From the NCBI RefSeq assembly GCF_002806995.1, contig NZ_NIHE01000001.1, positions 558,001 to 622,000 on the forward strand: DNA of 64,000 nt, written 5' to 3'. The translations under genes and the position numbers were made by a program. The notes under the pieces are model-generated. The model was not told the DNA's origin, did no database searches, and saw only the letters and a list, made by a program, of their open reading frames with translations. Positions 35,375 to 44,908 of this stretch are shown in pieces. Origin of the DNA: Confluentibacter lentus (GTDB lineage Bacteria > Bacteroidota > Bacteroidia > Flavobacteriales > Flavobacteriaceae). The first letter of the stretch is position 1. The number at the start of each line of letters is the position of its first letter.

Positions 35375-36553
35375 ATGGCAAACAAAGCATTCATAACACC
35401 AAATGTTCTAAAATGGGCAAGAGAATCGGCAAGAATGACCGAAGAAACTGCTGCTGCGAAAGTTTCTGTGCCTGTTGAGAAGTTTAAGGAATGGGAAGAA
35501 GGAACCAATCAACCAACCATTCGTCAAGCACAGACATTAGCCAAAGCATATAAAAGACCTTTTGCGTTGTTTTTTTTACCTGAAATTCCTCGTGACTTTC
35601 AGCCACTTCAAGATTTCAGAAAATCAGGTTCAAAGACATTGACAACTTCATCCATTTTTATCATTCGAGAAATTCAACAAAAGCAAGCTTGGATTAGTGA
35701 TGTATATTCAGAAAATCACGAAGAAAAATTGTCCTTTGTTGGTCGCTTCTCAATAAAAGACAATCCTCAAGTAGTTGCAAAAGATATTCTTGACACTTTA
35801 AAGATAAATCCTTCATTATACAAAACAGAAAATCCTATTAAAGAATGGATTGATGCCGCAGAGAAAAACGGTGTTTTCGTTTCAAGAACAAGCTTTATAC
35901 ACTCTCGACTTAAATTAGATTCAGAAGAGCTGCAAGGTTTTGCAATTGCAGACTACCTTGCTCCTTTTATTTTTCTAAATTCTGATGATTGGAATGCTCC
36001 ACAACTTTTTACACTAGTTCATGAATTAGCACACATTTGGATTGCTGAAACTGGCATTTCCAACGAAGTTGAACCTAACTTAAAGCACAAAGACAAATTT
36101 CATCCCGTAGAATTGTTCTGCAATGAAGTAGCAGCAAATGCTTTAATGCCAAAAGAAACAGTTTTCAGTTTTGATATATCATCATTTCAAAATTCAAAAG
36201 ATATTTTCAAAATCGCCAAACAGTTAGGCGTTAGTTCTTTTGCTTTATTGGTTAGAGCTTTAAATCTTAATATTATTTCAACTCCTACTTATCAGAAACT
36301 CAAAAAACAAGCAGATATTGATTATGCTCAATACTTAAAAAAAGAAGCAGAGAAAAAAGAAAAACAAAAGGAAAAAGATAAACCGGGTGGACCGAATTAT
36401 TTTTTGCTTCAATTAAATAGAAACAGTAGACTCTTTACCCAAACTGTTTTAGATGCTTTTCGTGGTGGGTTTATTGAGCCGACATTGGCAAGCAACTTAT
36501 TAAATGTTCAAGTAAATAAATTTCAAAAACTAGAATCCCAATTATTTAGATGA
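35375..36553 (+). CDS. HTH-XRE and ImmA/IrrE metallopeptidase protein (antitoxin-like)
   Basis: A 392-residue protein. The N-terminal 65 residues form an XRE-type helix-turn-helix (LKWARESARMTEETAAAKVSVPVEKFKEWEEGTNQP). The middle contains an ImmA/IrrE zinc-peptidase motif, HELAH at residues 216-220, with the downstream acidic region ELFCNEVAANALMP supplying the third ligand. The last 90 residues include a charged KEAEKKEKQKEKDK stretch. In similar loci this protein is the antitoxin or processing partner of a PIN-like gene. It overlaps the DUF4411 gene by four bases (ATGA), so expression is coupled. No mobile element flanks were found. Confidence 0.82.
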   Translation: MANKAFITPNVLKWARESARMTEETAAAKVSVPVEKFKEWEEGTNQPTIRQAQTLAKAYKRPFALFFLPEIPRDFQPLQDFRKSGSKTLTTSSIFIIREIQQKQAWISDVYSENHEEKLSFVGRFSIKDNPQVVAKDILDTLKINPSLYKTENPIKEWIDAAEKNGVFVSRTSFIHSRLKLDSEELQGFAIADYLAPFIFLNSDDWNAPQLFTLVHELAHIWIAETGISNEVEPNLKHKDKFHPVELFCNEVAANALMPKETVFSFDISSFQNSKDIFKIAKQLGVSSFALLVRALNLNIISTPTYQKLKKQADIDYAQYLKKEAEKKEKQKEKDKPGGPNYFLLQLNRNSRLFTQTVLDAFRGGFIEPTLASNLLNVQVNKFQKLESQLFR

Positions 36554-37056
36554 GCATGACGGCAAACAAATATTGTTTGGATGCCAATGTGTTAATCCAA
36601 GCATGGCAAAAATATTACAATCCAAAATTTTGCCCCGATTATTGGAAATTATTGATAGAACTTGGCAAACAAAATAGAATTTTTATTCCCGAATTGGTTT
36701 ATTTAGAAATAACGAGAACAGAAGACGACCTTTCAAAATGGTTAAAAGGAAGTAAAATTTCAATCAACAAAATAAGTGAGCCTATTACTATATGCTTACA
36801 AAAAATTTATTCAGCTGATCCAGCACATAAAAACTTGGTTGACAACACTAAAGCTCGGTCATTGGCAGACCCTTGGGTAATTGCACATGCTCTGCATGAA
36901 AATGCAACAGTTGTAACAAAAGAAGAAAAGGTTACAGCTTTAAATTCTAACAGAATTAAAATCCCTAACGTTTGTGACAATATGGGAATTAGATGGATAA
37001 ATGACTTTCAATTTATTGACGAGTTAGACATCAAATTCCAATGTTCATTACCTTAA
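36550..37056 (+). CDS. DUF4411 PIN-like protein, putative toxin
   Basis: A 168-residue protein with the PIN-like acidic arrangement: YCLDANVLIQAW (Asp near residue 10), LVYLEITRTEDDLSKWLKG and SLADPWVIAHALHENATVVTKE (second acidic pair). PIN domains are metal-dependent RNases. DUF4411 is a family I associate with XRE/ImmA partners in type II-like toxin-antitoxin modules. It overlaps its upstream partner by four bases. RNase activity is inferred, and the family is only recognised from its sequence pattern. Confidence 0.75.
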   Translation: MSMTANKYCLDANVLIQAWQKYYNPKFCPDYWKLLIELGKQNRIFIPELVYLEITRTEDDLSKWLKGSKISINKISEPITICLQKIYSADPAHKNLVDNTKARSLADPWVIAHALHENATVVTKEEKVTALNSNRIKIPNVCDNMGIRWINDFQFIDELDIKFQCSLP

Positions 37057-37086
37057 ATAACACTCGAAGATTAGAACCAAAAATGA

Positions 37087-37123
37087 AAACCGCCTAAAGA
37101 AATAATATCTTTAAACGGTTTCC
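37087..37123 (-). terminator. Terminator of the lipoprotein gene
   Basis: AAACCG with TAAAGA and TCTTTA with CGGTTT form a stem with a short internal loop. On the minus strand TTTTC and ATTTTT follow, so it probably belongs to the gene at 37154. Confidence 0.55.
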
Positions 37124-37153
37124 AAAACTAAATAACCAACCAAAAATTTATGC

Positions 37154-38095
37154 TTAAACCCGTGTACTCTCTCTAGGGTTATCAACTTTATCGTTTTTAA
37201 ACTTACGCAACTTCTCTTTTTCTGTCGCTGTTTTACCTTTAGTGTCACCTTCTTTTAAATATTGAATGTAACCTCTACCAACAAACTCATATACCGTTCC
37301 AGAACTTGGGTGATATAATTCTATCTTTCCATCATTAATAACGCTCAATTCAAAATGTTCATTGTTGAAGAAATCATAATCTAATGTTAAAGTTTTTAAA
37401 TAGAAATTACCACTAATGTTTCCAACGCCATACAGTCCGGTGTAATCCCAATACAAATTATTAACATTTCTACCATTGGCATCTTGTGAACTTCTAAATT
37501 CCGAGTCATTTCCGCCAGCTAAAAATTGTAAATAATTTTCGTTATCAAATTCGTTGATGACTCCAAAATTACTGGTATATACTTTTTCCCAAGCTACGTA
37601 TTCTTGCAAGAAGTAATGAATGTTATCATAAAACACAAAATCATAATCAAAATTGCTACGTTGGTAGCCATCTAAAAAGTAAGATGTGTCGTTATTTGGG
37701 TTATATAATTCTATGGTATTATTATCTATTTGAAACACATCAAACGTTTCAAACCCATCAATATCATGGTAAACATCTAAAATCATATTATAAGCATCGT
37801 AACTTGCTACATCTATACCAAATCCATTTCCGCTAGAGCCAATCCCCACTAAATTATTGTTGGCAAACATGGTTCCATTTCTAAAAGATATGGTGAATGC
37901 CTTTTGTAAAAACGGTGTGGTTCCGTAGCCTATGGTTCTATTAATATCTACATACCACAATTCATAAGAATTCAATAATTGGTTTATAGATATGGTTGGT
38001 TGTGGATTATAATCATCAACGATCACATCCGTAGAACACGAAGTAAAAAGGGTTGTTGCCAGAGCAACGCTTAAAAGTAATTTTATAGTCTTCAT
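37154..38095 (-). CDS. Hypothetical lipoprotein
   Basis: A 313-residue protein. I prefer the ATG at 38095 (MKTIKLLLSVAL); an ATG two codons upstream also works. The lipobox is LFTSCSTD. The mature part contains two similar halves, each with a FIXFRNG-like beta segment and a repeated pattern ENNTIELYNPNNDTSYFLDGYQ and DGKIELYHPSSGTVYEFVGRGY, so an internal duplication of a beta domain is likely. The tail is rich in Lys, Glu and Asp (KEGDTKGKTATEKEKLRKFKNDK is a long basic stretch). No catalytic motif. In some flavobacteria this family has been mis-annotated as a nucleotidyltransferase; I see no such motif. Confidence 0.7.
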   Translation of the reverse strand: MKTIKLLLSVALATTLFTSCSTDVIVDDYNPQPTISINQLLNSYELWYVDINRTIGYGTTPFLQKAFTISFRNGTMFANNNLVGIGSSGNGFGIDVASYDAYNMILDVYHDIDGFETFDVFQIDNNTIELYNPNNDTSYFLDGYQRSNFDYDFVFYDNIHYFLQEYVAWEKVYTSNFGVINEFDNENYLQFLAGGNDSEFRSSQDANGRNVNNLYWDYTGLYGVGNISGNFYLKTLTLDYDFFNNEHFELSVINDGKIELYHPSSGTVYEFVGRGYIQYLKEGDTKGKTATEKEKLRKFKNDKVDNPRESTRV

Positions 38096-38194
38096 AACCA
38101 TACATTTTAGGAATTATACTAACTAGATTTCAAAACGCGTGCCAAAAATTTTTCGTTAATACTATCTTCATCTGCCTCTCAATAATATTTTATG

Positions 38195-38202
38195 TATTTT
38201 TG
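38195..38202 (+). promoter_or_regulatory. -7 element of gpsA
   Basis: TATTTTTG is a perfect TAnnTTTG 24 bases before the gpsA ATG. No clear -33 element. Confidence 0.45.
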
Positions 38203-38226
38203 AAGTATTGTGAATTAAACTATGTT

Positions 38227-39228
38227 ATGGAAACGCCTTTAAAATATGCTGTTTTTGGTGCTGGTAGTTGGGCCACGGCGATTGTGAAAATGCTTTGTGA
38301 AAATTTAGATGAAGTGGGTTGGTACATGCGTAGCGTGTCTACCAAAGAGCATTTGCTGCGCGAACAGCATAATCCTAATTATTTAAGTTCGGTGGAATTT
38401 CATTTGGAACAACTGAAACTGAGCAATGATATTAACGAAATGGCAAATTATGCCGATGTGTTGATTTTTGTGATTCCTTCTGCCTTTATGCATAGCGAAT
38501 TGGAAAAACTGACTGTTGATATTTCTGAAAAAACCATCGTGTCGGCCGTTAAAGGGATTATGCCTGAAAGTGGCTTGTTGGTAGGTGAACATTTTCATGA
38601 ATTTTATAAAGTACCTTACGATAATATTGCCGTGATTGCCGGACCTTGCCATGCCGAAGAGGTGGCGTTGGAACGTTTATCATACCTAACCATTTCATGT
38701 TCGGATGCCAAAAAAGCAAAAGCCATTGCCAAAAACTTAGCAAGCGATTATATAAAAACAAAAATTAGCGATGATATTATTGGTGTTGAATATGCCGTAA
38801 TGCTAAAGAATATTTATGCCATTGCTGCCGGCATTGCTCACGGATTGGGTTATGGAGATAATTTCCAGAGTGTGCTAATGAGTAACTCGATACGTGAAAT
38901 GAAACGCTTTATTAGGAAAATGCATAAGATGAAACGTAATATTAATAATTCGGCGTATTTGGGCGATTTGTTGGTTACTGGCTATTCCATTTTTTCTAGG
39001 AATCGCATGTTTGGCAATATGATTGGCAAGGGTTATACGGTTAAATCGGCAATGATGGAAATGAGTATGGTTGCCGAAGGATATTATGCTACCAAAAGTG
39101 CGCATTTACTCAATGAAAAGAACAAACAAAAAACTAAACTTCCTATTATAGATGCGGTTTATGAGATTTTATATGAAAATAAAAATCCGAAAAAAGTGTT
39201 TAAAAAGTTGACTGAGAAGTTGGATTGA
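38227..39228 (+). CDS. gpsA: NAD(P)H-dependent glycerol-3-phosphate dehydrogenase
   Basis: A 333-residue enzyme reducing dihydroxyacetone phosphate to glycerol 3-phosphate for phospholipid synthesis. I use the ATG at 38227; nine codons upstream in frame lack family support. The nucleotide-binding motif FGAGSWATAIVKML lies at residues 10-23. VSAVKGI, GPCHAEEVA and EYAVMLKNIYAIAAGIAHGLGYGDN form the substrate and catalytic region. No neighbour suggests co-transcription. A repeat element follows directly after the stop. Confidence 0.94.
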   Translation: METPLKYAVFGAGSWATAIVKMLCENLDEVGWYMRSVSTKEHLLREQHNPNYLSSVEFHLEQLKLSNDINEMANYADVLIFVIPSAFMHSELEKLTVDISEKTIVSAVKGIMPESGLLVGEHFHEFYKVPYDNIAVIAGPCHAEEVALERLSYLTISCSDAKKAKAIAKNLASDYIKTKISDDIIGVEYAVMLKNIYAIAAGIAHGLGYGDNFQSVLMSNSIREMKRFIRKMHKMKRNINNSAYLGDLLVTGYSIFSRNRMFGNMIGKGYTVKSAMMEMSMVAEGYYATKSAHLLNEKNKQKTKLPIIDAVYEILYENKNPKKVFKKLTEKLD

Positions 39229-39230
39229 TT

Positions 39231-39314
39231 CGTCATTGCGAACGGAGTGAAGCAATCTTTTAAATACAAAACAATAAGATTACCACGTCTCAAAAAATAT
39301 TCCTGGTAATGACG
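39231..39314. repeat. REP-like dispersed repeat, copy 1
   Basis: The element opens with CGTCATTGCGAACGGAGTG and AAGCAATCTT, then AAGATTACCACG and ends with TCCTGGTAATGACG. Inverted CGTCATT and AATGACG ends frame it. It matches a repeat seen in many bacteria. A degenerate copy is at 53410. Confidence 0.7.
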
Positions 39315-39323
39315 TTTAAATAA

Positions 39324-39719
39324 TCATTTTACTAAAACACCCCTAACCTCCATCAAAGGAATAGATTGCAACGCTTTTAAATTAATCGTGTTTTTTCTAA
39401 ACAGATAGGTTTTATCAAACATCTTGTTTCCTTCAAAAAAGGACACTTTAAATGTGTTGTTTAAGGCAAATAATTCTTCTTGCATCAATTCGATTTTAGC
39501 GTAACTTTTTTTAGGCAATACATCTAGTTTCTTTCTGAATGTGGAAGTAATTTTTTCTTCACTATAGCCAGTGGTAACAATAAGCACCATATCTAAATCG
39601 ACTTCCTTATCGTTTATGATGTAGGCATTCCAATCGTTGGTTTTGTAAATGTCGTTATATTCGTAAACAACAGCCACATACACGCCTTCGACTTTTGGAA
39701 TTTCAATATCTTTTTTCAT
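39324..39719 (-). CDS. Conserved hypothetical protein
   Basis: A 131-residue protein with no signal, no membrane segment and no motif I recognise. It is predicted to be mixed alpha/beta, with EKITSTFRKKLDVLPKKSYAKIELM near the centre. The gene starts 18 bases after the TetR stop and so is probably the last gene of the efflux operon. Whether it is functionally linked to efflux or only transcribed with it is not visible. Confidence 0.55.
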   Translation of the reverse strand: MKKDIEIPKVEGVYVAVVYEYNDIYKTNDWNAYIINDKEVDLDMVLIVTTGYSEEKITSTFRKKLDVLPKKSYAKIELMQEELFALNNTFKVSFFEGNKMFDKTYLFRKNTINLKALQSIPLMEVRGVLVK

Positions 39720-39737
39720 GCCACAAAAATAGACGAA

Positions 39738-40328
39738 TTATTCAAAATAAGCATTGGTGTAATTCGCACTCGAAATACCTTTTAAATTATGAATTATTAA
39801 ATGCTGCAATAAAGCTTCATTTGTATATTTTTCAAATAAATTATTGATTTTATAAGCGATGTTATCTATTCTTAAAAAGTATAATTCGCAAACCAAATTT
39901 AAATCCACATCTTTTCTAATGAATCCATTATGTTGCGCTTCCACCAATAAATTATAAACGTTATCAAAAACCACGTTGTTTCTAAACATTTCAAACACCT
40001 CACTTGCTTTCGGATAATATTTTTTCAATCCGAATATAAATGAGGGTTTAAAACATTTAAAATACCCAAATCCGATTCTATAAATTTCTATAATCTTCAC
40101 AATCGGGTCTGTTTCTTGAAGTAAAGCCGAATCCATATCGTATTTGATTTTTTCAATCAAAAACCCCACACTTTCCGATACTAAATCTTCCTTATTCTTG
40201 AAATAATTGTAAATCGTTTTTTTGGACATGCCCATTTCACTCGCCAGTTCATCCAACGTGAAACTCTTGCTACCAAACTTGGTGAAGTTTGTAATGGAAC
40301 ATTCCAAAAGTTCTGATTTACTAATCAT
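39738..40328 (-). CDS. TetR family transcriptional regulator
   Basis: A 196-residue DNA-binding regulator. The helix-turn-helix is SFTLDELASEMGMSKKTIYNYFKNKEDLV (about residues 21-49), followed by a variable ligand-binding helical domain with YFRI-type aromatic residues. It begins ten bases after the outer-membrane efflux gene stops, so it is co-transcribed with the RND pump and probably controls it or a related target. The ligand cannot be read from sequence. Confidence 0.9.
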   Translation of the reverse strand: MISKSELLECSITNFTKFGSKSFTLDELASEMGMSKKTIYNYFKNKEDLVSESVGFLIEKIKYDMDSALLQETDPIVKIIEIYRIGFGYFKCFKPSFIFGLKKYYPKASEVFEMFRNNVVFDNVYNLLVEAQHNGFIRKDVDLNLVCELYFLRIDNIAYKINNLFEKYTNEALLQHLIIHNLKGISSANYTNAYFE

Positions 40329-40338
40329 CTTTTAGTTT

Positions 40339-41754
40339 TTATTTCCAACCACCACCAAGGGCTTCATATAAATTAACAACCGAAAGTAATTGCTGTAATT
40401 TACTGTCTATAACATTTAATTCGGCACTCAACTCGCTTTGTCTGGCGGTTAATAAATCCAAATAATTAGCATACCCATTTTTTAATAATTCTTCGGAATT
40501 GCTTTCGGCATTTCGCAAAGCCTCTACTTCATTTTGTCTGTACTCGAACTTTTTAGTTTCAGCAGTATAAGTATATAATGCATTCGATACTTCATTTCCA
40601 GCCACTAAAAGTGATTTTTTGAAGTTCAACAAGGCTTGTTCTTGTTGGGCTTTGGCGACTTCGTTTTGTGTTTTAATACGTCGCTGGTTAAAAATAGGTT
40701 GCGTTAAACCACCAACCAACGTAGCGAATAATGAATTGGCACTAAGCAATTCATCTAACTCCAAACTTTGAAAACCACCAGAACCCGTTAATGTTAATGA
40801 GGGATAGAAATTACTTCTTGCCACATTTGCTAACTCAAACGACTCGATTAAACCGTATTCGGCTGCCATAACATCGGGTCGATTACGCAATAAAGTTGCA
40901 GGTACGCCCAATTTTAAATCAGTATCAATAACTTGCACATCTATTTCACTTCTTTCAAAATGCTGCGGTGCTTTCCCCAACAAAATACTTAAGGTGTTTT
41001 CTGTTCTAAAAATAGCGGCTTCCAAATCCACTTGAAGGGCTTTGGCATTATTGTACTGCGCAATATTTTGGTCGACCGCTACCTGTGTGACTTGTCCGGC
41101 ATCTTTTAAAGCTTTAATGGTTTCTACACTACTTTCACGAGTTGCAATCGTTTTTTCCGTGATGGCCAATTGGGCATCTAAAGCCAATAATTGATAATAG
41201 GTTGCGGCAATACTGGATATTAATTGGGTTTTCACGGCTTGATGTGCTGCGACACTTTGTAAATAGCCTGCTTGAAACGCGCGTTTATTGCTTCTAATTT
41301 TACCCCAGATATCGGCTTCCCAAGAAAGTGAACCAGATAGTTCATATTGGTCGATAGCACCATTAAAAAAAGAACCAAACTGACTGTTTCTTGCCAATTC
41401 TTGATGCGTCATCGTCGCCTTTGCTGTTAAGGTTGGCAAATAACCCGCTTTACCTTGTTTGAAATACGCTTCTGCAGAAATTATTTGTTGCAAAGCCACA
41501 CGAATATCAATATTGTTCTGAAGGCCTTCTTCAATATATTGGTTTAAATAACTATCTGTAAATAGTGTTTTCCAAGATACATCTGCCATCGATATACTAT
41601 CGGTTGGCAAATTATCCGTTCTGAATAAATTTTGGGTTTCAGCCAACTCTGGTCGCTCATATTCTTTGGCTACAAAACAACTTTGCAATGTAAAAGCCAT
41701 GACAATAATGAGTATGGTCTTGCCAAAAAATGTGTGTTTTATTATAGATTTCAT
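40339..41754 (-). CDS. Outer-membrane efflux lipoprotein (NodT-like)
   Basis: A 471-residue TolC-like channel. I use the ATG at 41754; a longer in-frame reading starts inside the transporter gene and is spurious. The signal ends in a lipobox, FTLQSCFVA, so the channel is lipidated. Two similar coiled-coil halves with long Ala/Gln/Leu helices (TIATRESSVETIKALKDAGQVTQVAVDQ and FKKSLLVAGNEVSNALYTYTAETKKFEYRQ) are typical. It lies four bases after the RND gene and completes the tripartite pump. Confidence 0.92.
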   Translation of the reverse strand: MKSIIKHTFFGKTILIIVMAFTLQSCFVAKEYERPELAETQNLFRTDNLPTDSISMADVSWKTLFTDSYLNQYIEEGLQNNIDIRVALQQIISAEAYFKQGKAGYLPTLTAKATMTHQELARNSQFGSFFNGAIDQYELSGSLSWEADIWGKIRSNKRAFQAGYLQSVAAHQAVKTQLISSIAATYYQLLALDAQLAITEKTIATRESSVETIKALKDAGQVTQVAVDQNIAQYNNAKALQVDLEAAIFRTENTLSILLGKAPQHFERSEIDVQVIDTDLKLGVPATLLRNRPDVMAAEYGLIESFELANVARSNFYPSLTLTGSGGFQSLELDELLSANSLFATLVGGLTQPIFNQRRIKTQNEVAKAQQEQALLNFKKSLLVAGNEVSNALYTYTAETKKFEYRQNEVEALRNAESNSEELLKNGYANYLDLLTARQSELSAELNVIDSKLQQLLSVVNLYEALGGGWK

Positions 41755-41758
41755 AGTG

Positions 41759-44700
41759 TTATTCTTCAATAGTTTTAATAGCTGGTTTACTTGAAATTCT
41801 TTCTTGTAACCATTGAAATAAAATAAATAGAATGGGGATGACAAATACACCCAAAATAGTACCAATAAGCATCCCTCCGGCAGCTCCCGTACCAATGGAC
41901 TTGTTTCCTTCGGCACCAACACCTTTAGCCAAAGCCAATGGCATCAATCCTAAAATAAAGGCGAAAGAAGTCATTAAAATAGGTCGTAACCGTGTTTTGG
42001 CTCCAAGTATGGCAGCGCTGACAATTGCTTGTCCATTTTGCCTTCTTTGACGCGCAAATTCCACAATAAGAATCGCATTCTTCGCCAATAATCCAATAAG
42101 CATGATTAGGGCAATTTGGAAGTAAATATTATTTTCCAATCCTAAGAATTTCGTGCTTATATAAGCTCCAAATACACCGAAAGGTATTGAAAACACCACC
42201 GCAAGTGGCAAAATATAACTTTCATATTGCGCGCACAACAAGAAATAAACAAACAGAATACTTAACACAAATATGAATGTTGTTTGACTTCCTGCATTCA
42301 CTTCTTCACGTGTTAAACCAGAATAGGAAACGGTATAATTATTTGGTAATTTAACCGCTTCTTCCTCAATGACTCTAATGGCATCACCGGTGCTATAGCC
42401 TGGATTTATAGCACCACTGATTGTTGCAGAATTAAATAAATTAAAACGCGTCACCGATTGTGGCCCATACACACGCTTTAATGTTATGAACTGGGTAATA
42501 GGTGTCATCTCACCAGAATTTGTTCTAACATACATGCTGTTTAATGAATTAACATCGGTTCTATCGTCTGGTAATGATTGGATATAGACACGAAATTGTT
42601 TTCCGAATCTTGAAAAATCAGATGCATAAACCCCTCCTATATAACCTTGTAGCGTAGAAAAAATGCTGTTAATAGGCACTCCCTTTTCCTTGGCTAAAGG
42701 TACATTCACTTCCATTTCATATTGAGGGTAGTTTGTGTTGAAAGCCGACTGTGCATATTGTATTTCTGGATGCTTCATTAAAGCACCCATAAACTCCTGA
42801 TTGTAGTTACTCAATGCTGTAAAATCACCGCCAAATTTGTCTAGTAAATTGACTTCAAAACCAGCAGAATTACCAAATCCTTGAATACTAGGTGGAGCAA
42901 AAAACACAATATTTGCTCCCGGAATGGTTGCTGCAATCCCAAATAATTGTCCTGTGATGGCTGTGGTTGATAATGATGGGTCTTCACGCTCTTTCCAATC
43001 TTTCAATTTAACAAATCCTATCGCATAATTACTTCCATTACCGCTTAACAAACTTCGTCCCCTAACAAACGAAACCCCTTCTACTCCAGATATACTGTAT
43101 GTTTTATTGTATAATTCTTGGGTTATTTCATTCGTTCTATCTAAAGAAGCGCCTGCTGGCAATTCAATATTAGCAAAAATGATTCCTCTATCCTCATTAG
43201 GAACAAATCCTGCTGGCGTTGTTTTAGATGCCCAAAAAATACCAACAACAACCAATATTAGCAAAACAGCTGAAATCCATTTTTGTTTATACAAAAATTG
43301 AAGTGATCTTCCATATTTTTCGACCGTAGCGTTAAATCCGCGATTAAAAAGGGCATGGAATCGTTGAATAGGGGTTTTATTTTTTAATTCCTCATCTTCA
43401 CTATGGGATTTTAAAAGAAGAGCACACAAAGCTGGACTCAATGTTAAGGCGTTTACTGCGGAAATAAGAATGGCAATAATTAAAGTGACTCCAAACTGTT
43501 TATAAAAAACACCTGTTGGTCCTTCCACAAATGTCACGGGAATAAAAACCGCCGCCATAACAAGGGTGATGGATACAATGGCCCCAGATATTTCGTGCAT
43601 AGCCTCCAAGGTTGCTTTTTTGGCATCTTTCTCGCCGTGATCTAACTTGGCGTGTACTGCTTCAACTACCACAATGGCATCATCTACCACAATACCAATG
43701 GCTAAAACCACGGCAAATAAGGTTAACAAGTTGATGGAATAGCCAAATAAATTCAGGAAGAAAAACGTTCCAATAATCGATACCGGTACCGCAATAGCTG
43801 GTATTAAAGTCGATCTGAAATCCTGTAAAAAAAGAAACACCACCAAGAATACCAACAAAAAGGCTTCTACTAGAGTGCTTACCACTTTATCTATCGATGC
43901 CGTTAAAAACAAACTGGTGTCGTATGGAATAAAAATATCCAATCCTTTTGGCAGGTCTTTTTTAACCTCATCTAAAGTGATTTTTATATTTTCAATAATC
44001 TCTTGAGCATTCGAGCCTTTTGTTTGAAAAACACCCATAAAAACGGCTGGTTTTCCTAAACTCATCGCTCCAGAGCCATAAGATTGTGCATCTAATTCAA
44101 TAGAAGCCACATCGCTTAATCGCAACAACTCGCCATTCGGAAGTGCTTTTACAACAATATCGGCATATTGTTTTTCTTCCTTGAAACGGCCTTTATATTT
44201 TACGACATACGAGAACGCTTCACCACTATTTTCACCTAAAGCTCCAGCGGCTGCTTCTAAGTTTTGTTCTCTTAAAACCTCCGTAATATCTGAAGGAATT
44301 AAATTATGCGCCGCTAATTTTTCTGGTTTCAACCAAATACGCATGGCATAATCTTGTTGTGAAAACACACTCACATCGCCAACACCATTGATTCGTTGAA
44401 GTGCAGGAATCACATTAATCCTTAAATAATTCTGAATAAACGTAGCGTCATAATCCTCGTTATCTGAATAAAGCGACAAAAACATCAACGCACTGGTTTG
44501 TTGCTTTTGAGTAATGACACCAATTTGTTTTACTTCTTGGGGCAATAAAGCATTCGCCCTAGATACGCGGTTTTGAACGTTTACGGCGGCCACATCGGCA
44601 TCTACATTTTGTTCAAAGTATACGGTAATATCCGCTCCTCCGTTATTGGATGCCGTAGAGGTAATGTAGGTCATGCCTTCAACCCCATTTATTTGCTCTT

Positions 44701-44896
44701 CAATGGGAATGATGACACTTTCTAAAACTGTCTCCGCATTGGCCCCAGGATAGGACGTCGTTACCTTTATGGTTGGTGGCGCAATATCTGGATATTGTTC
44801 TATGGGCAAGCTTGAAATACTTATAAATCCAAGCAATAATATTAGGATAGAAATAACCGTAGAAAGTACAGGTCTTTCAATAAATGTTTTTAACAT
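41759..44896 (-). CDS. RND family multidrug efflux transporter (AcrB-like)
   Basis: A 1045-residue inner-membrane proton antiporter. The N-terminal helix FIERPVLSTVISILILLLGFISI and the middle FAVVLAIGIVVDDAIVVVEAVHAKL, with the conserved Asp pair of helix 4, are standard. Two periplasmic porter domains follow the usual order, and GFVPNEDRGIIFANIELPAGASLDR is the family signature at the loop. The length fits AcrB. Substrates are likely hydrophobic drugs or bile-like compounds by family, not shown here. It sits between the membrane-fusion and outer-membrane genes. Confidence 0.95.
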   Translation of the reverse strand: MLKTFIERPVLSTVISILILLLGFISISSLPIEQYPDIAPPTIKVTTSYPGANAETVLESVIIPIEEQINGVEGMTYITSTASNNGGADITVYFEQNVDADVAAVNVQNRVSRANALLPQEVKQIGVITQKQQTSALMFLSLYSDNEDYDATFIQNYLRINVIPALQRINGVGDVSVFSQQDYAMRIWLKPEKLAAHNLIPSDITEVLREQNLEAAAGALGENSGEAFSYVVKYKGRFKEEKQYADIVVKALPNGELLRLSDVASIELDAQSYGSGAMSLGKPAVFMGVFQTKGSNAQEIIENIKITLDEVKKDLPKGLDIFIPYDTSLFLTASIDKVVSTLVEAFLLVFLVVFLFLQDFRSTLIPAIAVPVSIIGTFFFLNLFGYSINLLTLFAVVLAIGIVVDDAIVVVEAVHAKLDHGEKDAKKATLEAMHEISGAIVSITLVMAAVFIPVTFVEGPTGVFYKQFGVTLIIAILISAVNALTLSPALCALLLKSHSEDEELKNKTPIQRFHALFNRGFNATVEKYGRSLQFLYKQKWISAVLLILVVVGIFWASKTTPAGFVPNEDRGIIFANIELPAGASLDRTNEITQELYNKTYSISGVEGVSFVRGRSLLSGNGSNYAIGFVKLKDWKEREDPSLSTTAITGQLFGIAATIPGANIVFFAPPSIQGFGNSAGFEVNLLDKFGGDFTALSNYNQEFMGALMKHPEIQYAQSAFNTNYPQYEMEVNVPLAKEKGVPINSIFSTLQGYIGGVYASDFSRFGKQFRVYIQSLPDDRTDVNSLNSMYVRTNSGEMTPITQFITLKRVYGPQSVTRFNLFNSATISGAINPGYSTGDAIRVIEEEAVKLPNNYTVSYSGLTREEVNAGSQTTFIFVLSILFVYFLLCAQYESYILPLAVVFSIPFGVFGAYISTKFLGLENNIYFQIALIMLIGLLAKNAILIVEFARQRRQNGQAIVSAAILGAKTRLRPILMTSFAFILGLMPLALAKGVGAEGNKSIGTGAAGGMLIGTILGVFVIPILFILFQWLQERISSKPAIKTIEE

Positions 44897-44908
44897 AATG
44901 AGAAGGTT

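Noticed and set aside
37154-38095. Nucleotidyltransferase annotation for the lipoprotein
   Set aside because: No HxGH or related motif is present; the annotation known from similar entries appears to be an error.
41754-41922. Upstream extension of the outer-membrane efflux gene into the RND gene
   Set aside because: It overlaps the RND coding end and would bury the lipoprotein signal within the protein; the ATG at 41754 fits the family.
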